DNA of 64,000 nt from Oligoflexia bacterium (GTDB lineage: Bacteria; Bdellovibrionota; Bacteriovoracia; Bacteriovoracales; Bacteriovoracaceae), in the NCBI GenBank assembly GCA_015231955.1, contig JADGAN010000024.1:1-64000 (forward strand), written 5' to 3'. The position numbers were made by a program, and so were the translations under genes. The notes under the pieces are model-generated. The model saw nothing but the letters and a program-made list of their open reading frames with translations. It made no database searches and was not told where the DNA came from. This document shows positions 44,970 through 52,905 of this stretch, piece after piece; within the stretch, counting starts at the first letter, position 1; each line of letters begins with the position of its first letter.

Positions 44970-46004
44970 ATGAAAAAAATTTTCATTGATCCAGGTGAGT
45001 TTTATATCAAAGTGTTGGTGCTCGATTATGTGGATAGTTGGCAATTCTATGGACGAACTTTTTTTCCTGCACTGACGTGTGCATCTAAAAAAAACGAACG
45101 CCACCCACAGCAAATATATTACGAAAACAATAACCTGCTTTATCAAATTGGTTATGATTGTTCTGAGATAAATTTCAATCAAGCTTTTGTTGATTATAAC
45201 CATAGCTATGATCACGTGCCGACTAGCAAAATTGGCCCTGAGAGTGGAAAATTATTTATCAATAAGAGTCTTTTTGACTTTGCCTCTGACCAGGAAGAGG
45301 TAGCATTGTCGATTGTGGTCGACTCTCCTGCAAAGTTGCAACTTTTTAAAGAGATCGTTAATAACATTCAAAACGATAGGCCTTACGAGATTAAGGCCTA
45401 TCGTGAACTTGATCAGCGAATGATTAGCAAAAGCATTAAGTTAACGACGAGCTTTGCCCTGGCCAGCGATGCCGCTTGTGCCTTAGTCAAGAAAAAATTT
45501 GAGAGTTATAGTCATGCTTTAGTGGTGGACATTGGTCACAGCAGCAGCAAAATCTACACCATTCATTCCCAAGAGGGTGTGCGCTTATTTGGACAACTTG
45601 AAATAGGAATGCATTGTTATTACAAAAAAATCATCGACTTATTACAAGAGAAGGGAATTGAACAGATCGATTATTTTTGGTTGATAAAGCAGCTGGAGCT
45701 TGGACTAGGAAACATTGAAATTCCTGATCATAAAAATGTTTATACGTTCGATCTCTCTTTAATAATTGATAACATCCGATGGGATTTCAATAAAAATTTC
45801 AACAAAGAAATTACCGATACCATTAAATCCTATTTTACACAACTGGCCTTTGCTGTTGATTCCATTTTCATCATGGGTGGAGGAGCTGTTTTTAATGGTG
45901 ATCTCCTCTGCGCATCGCTGGTGAATAGTGGGTATAATCTGCATAACATTTACATTGAAAAGTCACCGATGTACAATATCTTATTGGGGACTTGCTACTA
46001 CTAA
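44970..46004 (+). CDS. Actin-like ATPase 2
   Basis: The 344-residue protein has actin-fold nucleotide motifs: IDPGEFYIKV (phosphate 1, Asp kept), ALVVDIGHSSSKIY (phosphate 2) and FIMGGGAVFNG (adenosine). Sequence between the motifs differs greatly from the previous actin-like protein, so it is a separate lineage and not a recent duplicate. It begins three bases after the preceding stop. Filament formation is expected. The cargo is presumably the magnetosome chain. Confidence 0.75.
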   Translation: MKKIFIDPGEFYIKVLVLDYVDSWQFYGRTFFPALTCASKKNERHPQQIYYENNNLLYQIGYDCSEINFNQAFVDYNHSYDHVPTSKIGPESGKLFINKSLFDFASDQEEVALSIVVDSPAKLQLFKEIVNNIQNDRPYEIKAYRELDQRMISKSIKLTTSFALASDAACALVKKKFESYSHALVVDIGHSSSKIYTIHSQEGVRLFGQLEIGMHCYYKKIIDLLQEKGIEQIDYFWLIKQLELGLGNIEIPDHKNVYTFDLSLIIDNIRWDFNKNFNKEITDTIKSYFTQLAFAVDSIFIMGGGAVFNGDLLCASLVNSGYNLHNIYIEKSPMYNILLGTCYY

Positions 46005-46022
46005 CTGAACATAAGGAAGTTT

Positions 46023-46355
46023 ATGGAGTGTTCTGATTATTTAACTGAAGGTAACAAGTGCTTATCTAATTTTGCGGTCTATGTTGGAAAATTTTTTGGA
46101 ATGGTGGTCTACCAAAGCAAGAAATTGAATCTTTCTTTGCAAGAGGGCATCACCCAGATACGCCTAGATGAGTTCACAGGAAAATTAAGTTGTGTCAAAA
46201 AATTGCTTCCCTCAGGAAAGCGCCAGTTATTGAACGAGGCGTCTCCTGATCGTGATTTTTATGCTCATTTCGGAAAAGATCTTATTGAACTTTCAAAAGC
46301 AAATTTAAAAAGTGAAAACATAACGATCATTGATGTTTCAAAATACAAACTGTAA
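46023..46355 (+). CDS. Small protein of unknown function
   Basis: The 110-residue product has mixed composition, no signal peptide or membrane helix and a few Cys at the N-terminus. A ribosome binding site (ATAAGGAAGTTT) and operon position support that it is real. No family is recognised. It lies between two actin-like genes and could be another accessory factor. Confidence 0.6.
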   Translation: MECSDYLTEGNKCLSNFAVYVGKFFGMVVYQSKKLNLSLQEGITQIRLDEFTGKLSCVKKLLPSGKRQLLNEASPDRDFYAHFGKDLIELSKANLKSENITIIDVSKYKL

Positions 46356-46389
46356 AAAATTTATCCAAAATTAATCCAGGAGGGATTTT

Positions 46390-47604
46390 ATGGCAGATAA
46401 AAGTGACGAAGGACTTCTAAAAAGATTACTCAATTCCAATAGTGAAATAGAGCACGAACGCGAGCGCACTCACGAAAGCATTCATGAGCACACCTATGCA
46501 AATCCCAATTCTCCTCCTCCGACCCCTCCCGTGGGCGAAAGCGACTATTTACATCAAAAAGTTGGCGATCTAAAAGATGCCGCAAAACATTTAGACAATA
46601 ATAGAGAGTTAAATATCTCTAAAAAAGCTGTCGGTGTGGATGTTGGAACCAGTCGAATTGTCAGTGCTAGAATTGGTGGCGATTACAAAGAGATAACCCA
46701 ATCGGAGCTAAATGCTTTTTTTATGTTGCCCTTTTCTACAATCTCTCAGGATTTATTGACGAAAAATAAGATGAACTATGTCAAAACCAAAGACAACCTC
46801 GCCGTCTATGGGATTCATGGGCAAGTTTTCGCAAACATGTTTAATGGAGAATTATTGCGTCCCATGAAAGATGGCCTACTAAAATCAGAAGAACCTAATG
46901 CGGTTCATATGATTAAAGAGATCATTTCTTTAGTCGTTAACAAACCAGAAGAACTAGGTTCTAAGCTATGTTTTTCCATTCCTGCGCCTCGCTTGGGTTC
47001 AGAGAGTGATCTTATTTTTCATGAGGCCATCTTAAAAAAATATTTTGTGGCCGCCGGATATAACGCAATTTCTATCAATGAAGGATTGGCAGTAGTTTTA
47101 TCGGAGCTTGCACATGACAATTATACCGGCATCGGTATAAGTATGGGGGCAGGAATGTGCAATATCTGTTTCTCTTTCATGTCTGTGCCCATTATTGTTT
47201 TTGGTCTACACCAAGGTGGCGACCTCATCGATCAAAATGTTGCCCGCGTGGTTAACGAGTCGGCAACCAGAGTGAGAGTGATCAAAGAAGAGTCTTTGGA
47301 TTTAGGTAAATCTCCCAAAAACAATCTGGAGCAGGCGCTGCATATCTATTATGATGACTTAATCTCTAGGCTAGTTAATGCGCTTGCAAGCACCTTTTCC
47401 AAGACTGAAAATTTACCCAAACTTGCTAAACCAATTCCATTAGTCTTAGGCGGAGGCACCTGTGTGCCTGCTGGATTTAAAGTTAAGTTTGATAAGATGC
47501 TAAGACAAGTTGAATTGCCCATTGAGATTTCGGAAACCAAACTCGCCGCTGATCCTCTACGGGCCACAGCAAGAGGTGCACTTGTATGTGCTGGAGCAGA
47601 ATAA
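46390..47604 (+). CDS. Actin-like ATPase 3 (MamK/Mad28-like group)
   Basis: The 404-residue protein has a His/Glu-rich, probably disordered N-terminal extension (about 1-80), then actin-fold motifs VGVDVGTSRIVSAR (phosphate 1), GIGISMGAGMCN (phosphate 2) and PLVLGGGTCVP (adenosine). In phosphate 2 the Asp that normally positions the metal and attacking water is Ser. The ribosome binding site CAGGAGGG is strong. It is the most MreB/MamK-like of the three actin homologues. In deltaproteobacterial magnetotactic bacteria a second actin-like protein, Mad28, accompanies MamK. I cannot tell which of them this matches. Confidence 0.75.
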   Translation: MADKSDEGLLKRLLNSNSEIEHERERTHESIHEHTYANPNSPPPTPPVGESDYLHQKVGDLKDAAKHLDNNRELNISKKAVGVDVGTSRIVSARIGGDYKEITQSELNAFFMLPFSTISQDLLTKNKMNYVKTKDNLAVYGIHGQVFANMFNGELLRPMKDGLLKSEEPNAVHMIKEIISLVVNKPEELGSKLCFSIPAPRLGSESDLIFHEAILKKYFVAAGYNAISINEGLAVVLSELAHDNYTGIGISMGAGMCNICFSFMSVPIIVFGLHQGGDLIDQNVARVVNESATRVRVIKEESLDLGKSPKNNLEQALHIYYDDLISRLVNALASTFSKTENLPKLAKPIPLVLGGGTCVPAGFKVKFDKMLRQVELPIEISETKLAADPLRATARGALVCAGAE

Positions 47605-47617
47605 AAAAAGGAGTCGT

Positions 47618-47932
47618 ATGATGAAATATTTACAAGAAGAGAGAAGAAAACATTTTAGATGGAGTGTTCCTTTTTCCGCCTTTGAATACAAGGGAAAACT
47701 CTTCGATGTTTTAAATATTTCAGCGCAAGGCCTTTTGGTGAAGAATGAAAAAGATCATGATGAAGATCTGTGTGCCGAGTTATTGTCTAGTAAAAACTTT
47801 GCCTTTAACTTAGTGGATAAATCCTCTAACAGTAAACTACTTTTAAATGGCAACGTGGTTAGAGTTATAAAAAAAGATACCTCTATCATGAGCTTTGCAA
47901 TTCAATTTTCACCTATCAATTCTGTACTGTAA
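47618..47932 (+). CDS. PilZ domain protein
   Basis: The 104-residue single-domain protein carries both c-di-GMP contact motifs of PilZ: RKHFR (RxxxR) near residue 12 and NISAQGLL (NxSxxG) near residue 35. ATG 47618 follows AAAAAAGGAG. It ends the actin-like gene run. PilZ proteins translate c-di-GMP level into motor or envelope changes, so it may tie magnetosome or flagellar behaviour to that signal. No diguanylate cyclase is in the window. Confidence 0.8.
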   Translation: MMKYLQEERRKHFRWSVPFSAFEYKGKLFDVLNISAQGLLVKNEKDHDEDLCAELLSSKNFAFNLVDKSSNSKLLLNGNVVRVIKKDTSIMSFAIQFSPINSVL

Positions 47933-47967
47933 TTAAAACTTAAAACAATTATCATCTTTAATTTCAG

Positions 47968-47996
47968 TTGACTCTCTTTTGTTGATGAATTAAAAA
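47968..47996 (+). promoter_or_regulatory. Putative promoter before the mamI-mamA-mamQ genes
   Basis: TTGACT (five of six) is separated by 17 bases from TAAAAA (four of six). The position, in the only sizeable gap between the PilZ gene and the mam genes, is right for a secondary promoter. The -10 is weak. Confidence 0.35.
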
Positions 47997-48061
47997 TTGT
48001 ATTTAAATTAATTTATTTGAAAAAGTGTTTTAAATTCATTATAAATTTACAAAGAGATGAT

Positions 48062-48487
48062 GTGAAAAAAAAGTCTCCCTTATCTGAGCTTTATTTTCAA
48101 GATGTTGTAAAGTCTAAGTATAGCTTGATGTTGCTCATAGTTCTGGCAGTTTTCATCATACTTGGTCTTTTAAAAGAGTATGATCTTCGAGTAAGTAAGT
48201 CGGTTATAACTGGGACAGAGCAAGTTTTAAAACCAAAATTGGTGCAACAGACAAGTGTGACTATGAACCCTCAGCGATTTGATAAATTCAACAATGTAAA
48301 AAAAGCCACCTCGTTCACAATAGTTGACTCCATGATGGGTGGAAGCAGTGTCTGTGCCTGTCCTTTATGCAAAATAATTTTTATACATAATGATAGTTGT
48401 GAAGAGAGATGCCCTCACTGCCATAAACGTTTGATGGATGCAATTTATGCAGGTGGGATTCCTTCTTATGTTGCGAATAAAAAATAA
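48062..48487 (+). CDS. Membrane-anchored CxxC / CxxCH protein
   Basis: About 141 residues from GTG 48062 (TTG 48017 is possible). One transmembrane helix near the N-terminus (SLMLLIVLAVFIILGLL) leads to an outside domain ending in CACPLC, a 13-residue gap and CPHCH, then KRLMDA. The paired CxxC look like a zinc ribbon, while CPHCH also fits a c-type heme site. The layout matches two proteins encoded at 59786-60792. A metal or heme role in magnetosome redox chemistry is likely, but which cofactor is bound cannot be read from sequence. Confidence 0.65.
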   Translation: MKKKSPLSELYFQDVVKSKYSLMLLIVLAVFIILGLLKEYDLRVSKSVITGTEQVLKPKLVQQTSVTMNPQRFDKFNNVKKATSFTIVDSMMGGSSVCACPLCKIIFIHNDSCEERCPHCHKRLMDAIYAGGIPSYVANKK

Positions 48488-48510
48488 AGTAACAAACAAA
48501 GGTTATAGCA

Positions 48511-48864
48511 GTGCCAACAAAGAAAAATTTTCATTTGATTCTAGGGCTTACTTTTCTTTTTATAGGCCTTTATGGTGTTTATGATGAGATCTACAACGTT
48601 GTCGATTTTATCAAAGGGATTGTGCAACCAATCACATTGGCGGTTGGTGGATTTCTCTTATTCCTAGGCATGCAACGAGGTGAGGCGGGAGCAATTAAAA
48701 ATGCTTTACTAGGCGCTGGGACACTGATTTTGGTAGTAGGATTCTATGGGCTTTATGATGAGTGGTATGCCTTTAGTGACATGATGTTAGGTGTGTTGCC
48801 ACTCCTTTGTATTGCTTTTGGGGGATTATCATTAATTGCAGGAATTAATAAATTAAAAGCATAG
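48511..48864 (+). CDS. mamI: Double MamI-like membrane protein
   Basis: The 117-residue protein is an internal duplication. Each half is a two-helix hairpin with the pattern LxFxGLYGxYDE...F...V(Q)PxxLAxGG, for example LFIGLYGVYDEIYNV and LVVGFYGLYDEWYAF. MamI in magnetospirilla is a ~70-residue single hairpin with a similar GLxGL...WW...PLxL...G layout, and it is needed for the formation of magnetosome membrane invaginations. GTG 48511 is the start. The next gene holds a third copy. It is named MamI-like on pattern and context, not on alignment. Confidence 0.65.
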   Translation: MPTKKNFHLILGLTFLFIGLYGVYDEIYNVVDFIKGIVQPITLAVGGFLLFLGMQRGEAGAIKNALLGAGTLILVVGFYGLYDEWYAFSDMMLGVLPLLCIAFGGLSLIAGINKLKA

Positions 48865-48877
48865 GGGTGGCCACGAT

Positions 48878-49114
48878 ATGATGCAAGTAATTTTAGGACT
48901 TTTTTTATTGGCATTCGGACTATGGGGACTATTTGATTCTTGGAACTACGTCCTCGATTTTTTTAGTGGAGTTATGCCTTTGGCAATGATGGGCATTGGT
49001 GCATTTTCCATTGCTCTTTATTTCATTGATCCCAAAGTTATCAATAAACAAACGGATGATAAAGAAAATACAGACGATATAATAGAAGACGATAAGGAAA
49101 TGGAAGGTGCATGA
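48878..49114 (+). CDS. mamI: MamI-like membrane protein
   Basis: The 78-residue protein has two membrane helices in a hairpin (ILGLFLLAFGLWGLFDSWNY and LDFFSGVMPLAMMGIGAFSI) and a charged, acidic tail. Its size and pattern are the closest match in the window to MamI. Its stop overlaps the MamA start (ATGATGG), giving coupled translation with mamA, as in mam operons elsewhere where mamI and mamA are near each other. Confidence 0.7.
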   Translation: MMQVILGLFLLAFGLWGLFDSWNYVLDFFSGVMPLAMMGIGAFSIALYFIDPKVINKQTDDKENTDDIIEDDKEMEGA

Positions 49115-49806
49115 TGGAAAACACAGAAACTAAAAAGGCCACGACAAGTAGTTCTGAATTTGATTTTGATTTTATTTTTCACTCTATCCTTTTAATTATG
49201 GGGAACTTGTTTCACAAGTTACTTGCTCTCTATGAGAGCTTCTTTAATTTAAGTAAAAAGGATAAACATCAAATTTATACCAACTTGGCCACTAGCTATC
49301 GAAAAAAAGGAAATCTAGATAAGGCCATTGATGCGATCAAAAAGGCGATCAAAGAGGTGCCCAATAACGAAAATGAGAAATTGCTAAAGCATCTTGCGGA
49401 TCTATACCTTATGTCAGGTGCTTACGACAAAGCTAAACAGGCCTATCAAAACGTACTCAGTAATTATCCCAATAATAGTGACGCCATCATCAAATTGGCA
49501 GATCTCCACTTAAAAGAAAACGAGATCGAAGAAGCGCTAAAGCTCTATGAAAGTTTTCCACAGCAAGGGGCCAAAAAGCATGAAATTCTCTACAAATTGG
49601 GTGTGATCTACGACAAGAAGAGTGAAGTGGATTTGGCCATTGAAAAGATGAAAGAGGCGATTGAACTGAAACCAGATGAGATTAAGTATCATCAACATCT
49701 TGGCTTTATTTATGAATCTGCTGGCCGTCACGTCGACGCAGTTCCTCATTTCAAGAAAGCAATGGAATTAGAGTTTGGCCAAAAAAATAATGTCTTTGAT
49801 TTCTAA
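49111..49806 (+). CDS. mamA: MamA, TPR protein of the magnetosome surface
   Basis: The 231-residue protein has an amphipathic N-terminal region with FDFDFIFHSILL, then at least four tetratricopeptide repeats (IYTNLATSYRKKGNLDKAID, LADLYLMSGAYDKAKQAY and others) up to the end. MamA is a sequential TPR protein that self-assembles around magnetosomes and activates them. Context between mamI and mamQ supports the name over the many other TPR proteins. The N-terminal hydrophobic stretch may serve as a membrane anchor. Confidence 0.8.
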   Translation: MMENTETKKATTSSSEFDFDFIFHSILLIMGNLFHKLLALYESFFNLSKKDKHQIYTNLATSYRKKGNLDKAIDAIKKAIKEVPNNENEKLLKHLADLYLMSGAYDKAKQAYQNVLSNYPNNSDAIIKLADLHLKENEIEEALKLYESFPQQGAKKHEILYKLGVIYDKKSEVDLAIEKMKEAIELKPDEIKYHQHLGFIYESAGRHVDAVPHFKKAMELEFGQKNNVFDF

Positions 49807-49839
49807 ATCTAAAACTGTTCATGGGGAAGGGGAATAGCG

Positions 49840-50547
49840 ATGGAGATGGAGGGGCAAAAAACCAGTCATATCATCCAGCAAGTCTATGGTAGCAAAAAAA
49901 ATTTCAAAAATAGATTTTTAAATCAAATCAGAAAAGTTGGAAATTATTTTGCATCTATCAATTGGAATTATGGCCATATCAAGACAACGTTAATCGTTTT
50001 AATGATTGTGATCCCGACCTGGACCATAATGAGTGTCTACTACTATAATAAATTCACGGCGAACTATTACAATGTTTTAGCTTCAACCAGTAAAATGGAC
50101 ACTGTATTAGACCGGAGAAGAAACATCGCTGTCAATGTCTCAAAAATAGTTGCAGACTACTCTATCCATGAAAAGCAGCTGTTTGATACAGTCGTAGGCT
50201 CTCGAAAAGTTTTTTCCAATGATAAACTACAAGAGAATTTGACGGCCCTACAGCAAGATATGAAAAAAGCTCCCAGTGCCGATTTGGTTTCAAAACTCTT
50301 CGCGATTGCCGAACAGTACCCTGACTTAAAACTAAGTCAAAACTTTTTAAAGTTCACCGATGCCCTGGTTGAGATTGAAAAAAATTTGGCCGATGTACGT
50401 GCAGAACATAATGCCTACGTTAATGCCTATATGACATCCCTATCGGTTTTTCCTGGAAATTTTTTCAACATCTTTTTTGGGTTTAAACCTCACTCCTACT
50501 ATAAGGCCTCTGATGACGCAAAGAATTTTTGGAAAATCAATTACTGA
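49840..50547 (+). CDS. mamQ: MamQ, LemA-like membrane protein
   Basis: The 235-residue protein has a cytoplasmic N-terminal segment, one transmembrane helix (about 52-73, TTLIVLMIVIPTWTIMSVYYY) and an outer LemA-like helical domain. The domain has NVLASTSKMDTVLDRRRNIAVNVSKI and LTALQQD-type helices, corresponding to the LemA core. MamQ is essential for magnetosome membrane invagination. It follows mamA with 33 bases between and a GGGGAATAGCG ribosome binding site. The last 35 bases overlap the next gene. Confidence 0.85.
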   Translation: MEMEGQKTSHIIQQVYGSKKNFKNRFLNQIRKVGNYFASINWNYGHIKTTLIVLMIVIPTWTIMSVYYYNKFTANYYNVLASTSKMDTVLDRRRNIAVNVSKIVADYSIHEKQLFDTVVGSRKVFSNDKLQENLTALQQDMKKAPSADLVSKLFAIAEQYPDLKLSQNFLKFTDALVEIEKNLADVRAEHNAYVNAYMTSLSVFPGNFFNIFFGFKPHSYYKASDDAKNFWKINY

Positions 50548-51007
50548 ACTGCTTAATTTTTGTATAAGATGGTTTGTTCCCCTATTCATTTGCGCCTTCC
50601 TCGCCATTCTTGTCCTATTTTATTCTGATTATAACTTGGCCACAGGATCGGGGAATTTATGCATTATTCTTTTTTTGCTGGCAAATACCTACATCCCCGC
50701 CAAGCATTTAAGATTTGTGTATAACTTTAAGAATGTGGAAGAGACCTTTCAAACCCTTCTGGTCTACCATTGTATTATCAATATTGCCGCCTTCACCACG
50801 GCATGCGTTCACGCTTATTTAACCAATTGGGTGAATATCTGGCTAGAGATAACTTTAGTGCTGATGGGGTGGCTCACCTTTGGTGGTTTTCTACTAAAAT
50901 TTAACTACAATGCCACTATAAAAAAATGGATCTACTTCCTCCATAGCCAGCAAATTGTTTTTTACGTTATGCTCTTCTCCTTACTCAAAGGCCATTATGT
51001 TATTTAA
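50513..51007 (+). CDS. Four-helix membrane protein, putative b-type cytochrome
   Basis: About 164 residues with four to five membrane helices. His86 and His100 lie on one helix (VYHCIINIAAFTTACVHAYL, spacing 14), and His144 and His161 on the next. Such paired His at 13-17 spacing on neighbouring helices is how ferric reductase-type and related membrane cytochromes hold two b hemes. ATG 50513 overlaps the end of mamQ, so coupling to magnetosome genes is likely. It could move electrons across the magnetosome membrane for iron reduction or oxidation. Heme binding is inferred. Confidence 0.6.
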   Translation: MTQRIFGKSITELLNFCIRWFVPLFICAFLAILVLFYSDYNLATGSGNLCIILFLLANTYIPAKHLRFVYNFKNVEETFQTLLVYHCIINIAAFTTACVHAYLTNWVNIWLEITLVLMGWLTFGGFLLKFNYNATIKKWIYFLHSQQIVFYVMLFSLLKGHYVI

Positions 51008-52046
51008 ACTGCTCTTCTTATCATGCTTTCTCTGCATCCCCTCGATTTGCTTTAGTAAAACGCTTGATTTGCTTAACGTCTCCTACGATCCTACACGAGA
51101 ATTTTATAAAGAGTTTAATCGCGAATTCGAAAAATATTGGTCCTCCTCGAACAGTGCAGTTAAAATTCGACAATCCCATAGTGGTTCTGCTACCCAAGCA
51201 AGAGCAGTCATCTCGGGACTACAAGCAGACGTAGTAACGCTAGCACTGGCCTACGATATCGACATTATTGCAAAAGAGTCGCAACTACTTCCAAGCAATT
51301 GGCAACAACGCTTACCCAACAATAGTTCACCCTACACCTCCACTATTATTTTTTTAGTCCGCAAAGGAAACCCTAAAAATATTCACGATTGGAGTGATCT
51401 TATTAAATCCAATGTGGAAGTGATCATGCCCAATCCAAAAACATCGGGAGCTGCTCGCTGGAATTATCTTGCTGCATGGGGATACGCTCTCCAGTCGAAG
51501 CTTGCAGAGAAAAAATCAAACGCAGCAGCGGAAAAGTATGCCAAAGAGTTTGTGACCGCTTTAATTAAAAACATCCCAGTATTAGATACAGGAGCACGTG
51601 GTTCGACTACCACCTTTGTTAATCGCAATATCGGTGATGTCTTGATCACCTGGGAAAATGAAGCACTACTGGCCTTCCAACAGATGAGCAAGAGCAGCAG
51701 TGCTAGCAGTGCTCACTCGCAATTTGAAATCGTCATCCCCTCTTTAAGTATTTTGGCACGGCCGCCAGTGGCAGTGATCGACAAAATTGTTGATAAACGC
51801 AAAAGCAGAGAAATGGCAGAGGCCTATTTAAAATATTTATACACTCCAGTAGGGCAAAGGCTTGCGGCCAAACATTTTTTTCGTCCTGCTTTGCCTGAAC
51901 TTGTCGATAAAAAAGAGTTGGCAATTTTTCCTACACTGAAACTTTTTACATTGGAAGATTTTTTTGGTAGTTGGGAGAAAGCTCATAAAATCCATTTTGC
52001 CGACGGTGGAACCTTTGACCAGATTTACCGACCACATGCCCCCTAA
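50997..52046 (+). CDS. sbp: Sulfate-binding periplasmic protein
   Basis: About 349 residues with an 18-20 residue signal peptide, then a sequence that follows the Sbp/CysP family from end to end: LLNVSYDPTREFY, ADVVTLALAYDIDII, NPKTSGAARWNYLAAWGY, DTGARGSTTTFVNRNIGDV, WENEALLA and GGTFDQIY at the end. The family binds sulfate or thiosulfate in the periplasm. ATG 50997 overlaps the preceding stop by 11 bases, so this transporter is fused translationally to the mam transcript. Confidence 0.9.
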   Translation: MLFKLLFLSCFLCIPSICFSKTLDLLNVSYDPTREFYKEFNREFEKYWSSSNSAVKIRQSHSGSATQARAVISGLQADVVTLALAYDIDIIAKESQLLPSNWQQRLPNNSSPYTSTIIFLVRKGNPKNIHDWSDLIKSNVEVIMPNPKTSGAARWNYLAAWGYALQSKLAEKKSNAAAEKYAKEFVTALIKNIPVLDTGARGSTTTFVNRNIGDVLITWENEALLAFQQMSKSSSASSAHSQFEIVIPSLSILARPPVAVIDKIVDKRKSREMAEAYLKYLYTPVGQRLAAKHFFRPALPELVDKKELAIFPTLKLFTLEDFFGSWEKAHKIHFADGGTFDQIYRPHAP

Positions 52047-52905
52047 ATTTAGCTTTAAAATTAAATTTAAATTTAAATTTAAAGAATACAGTGTTATTCC
52101 AGGTTTTCCTTTAAGCTTTAGTTACTCCCTCATTTACCTTGCTCTATTTGTGATCTTGCCGCTCTTCGTGCTGATTGTAAAAGGGAGTGAACTGGGATTA
52201 AGTGGCCTACTCCGAGAGATCTTTGATCTAAGAACACTGCTCTCCTTTAAGCTCAGCTTATTGACGGCCCTGGTGGCAGCACTCACGAACGCTTGCTTTG
52301 GCACCATTGTGGCCTGGTTTTTAGTACGCACTCCCTTTCCAGGCAAAAAAATTTTTGATGCTTTAATTGATTTACCCTTGGCCCTACCTACTGCCGTTAG
52401 TGGCATTGTGCTTACGGTGATCTATGCTCCTAGTGGAGTCATTGGCAATTTTTTTCTAAAACATTTTCAAATAAAAATTGCCTTCACCCCTTTAGGGATT
52501 ATTGTGGCGATGATTTTTGTTGGCATACCTTTAGTGGTGCGAACAGTGGGGCCGGTACTAATGTCGATGGAAAGTGAATTGGAAGAGGTGGCGCTCTCTT
52601 TGGGTGCAAACAAGTGGCAAGTCTTTATCAAAGTTATTTTACCAACAATCTTTCCCTCTATTATAACTGGCTTTACCCTGGCCTTTGCTCGGGCGCTTGG
52701 AGAATTTGGAACCATTATTTTTATTGCGGGCAACATGCCGATGAAAACAGAAATCACCGCCTTGTTGGTTTATACCAAACTAGAGCAGCATGATGTTGCT
52801 AGCGCTACCGCCATTGCTTTAGGGATGTTACTCCTCTCTTTCTTGCTCTTACTACTTATTAACTTATTTCAATCGTGGACAAGCAAAAAAGTCACGGGGG
52901 TGTAG
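52036..52905 (+). CDS. cysT: Sulfate ABC transporter permease CysT
   Basis: About 289 residues with six membrane helices and the binding-protein-dependent permease loop (EEVALSLGANKWQVFIKVILP, then ALGEFG). ATG 52036 overlaps the end of sbp by 11 bases and is preferred over an upstream start that would overlap more. The start is followed by a run of KFKFKFK encoded by repeats of AAATTT (52055-52082). It forms the channel with CysW. Confidence 0.9.
   Translation: MPPKFSFKIKFKFKFKEYSVIPGFPLSFSYSLIYLALFVILPLFVLIVKGSELGLSGLLREIFDLRTLLSFKLSLLTALVAALTNACFGTIVAWFLVRTPFPGKKIFDALIDLPLALPTAVSGIVLTVIYAPSGVIGNFFLKHFQIKIAFTPLGIIVAMIFVGIPLVVRTVGPVLMSMESELEEVALSLGANKWQVFIKVILPTIFPSIITGFTLAFARALGEFGTIIFIAGNMPMKTEITALLVYTKLEQHDVASATAIALGMLLLSFLLLLLINLFQSWTSKKVTGV

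Noticed and set aside
48062-48487. Calling the CPHCH protein a magnetochrome protein
   Set aside because: It has one CxxCH only and a second CxxC at zinc-ribbon distance, and lacks the PHP-type residues before the motif seen in the MamE magnetochromes.
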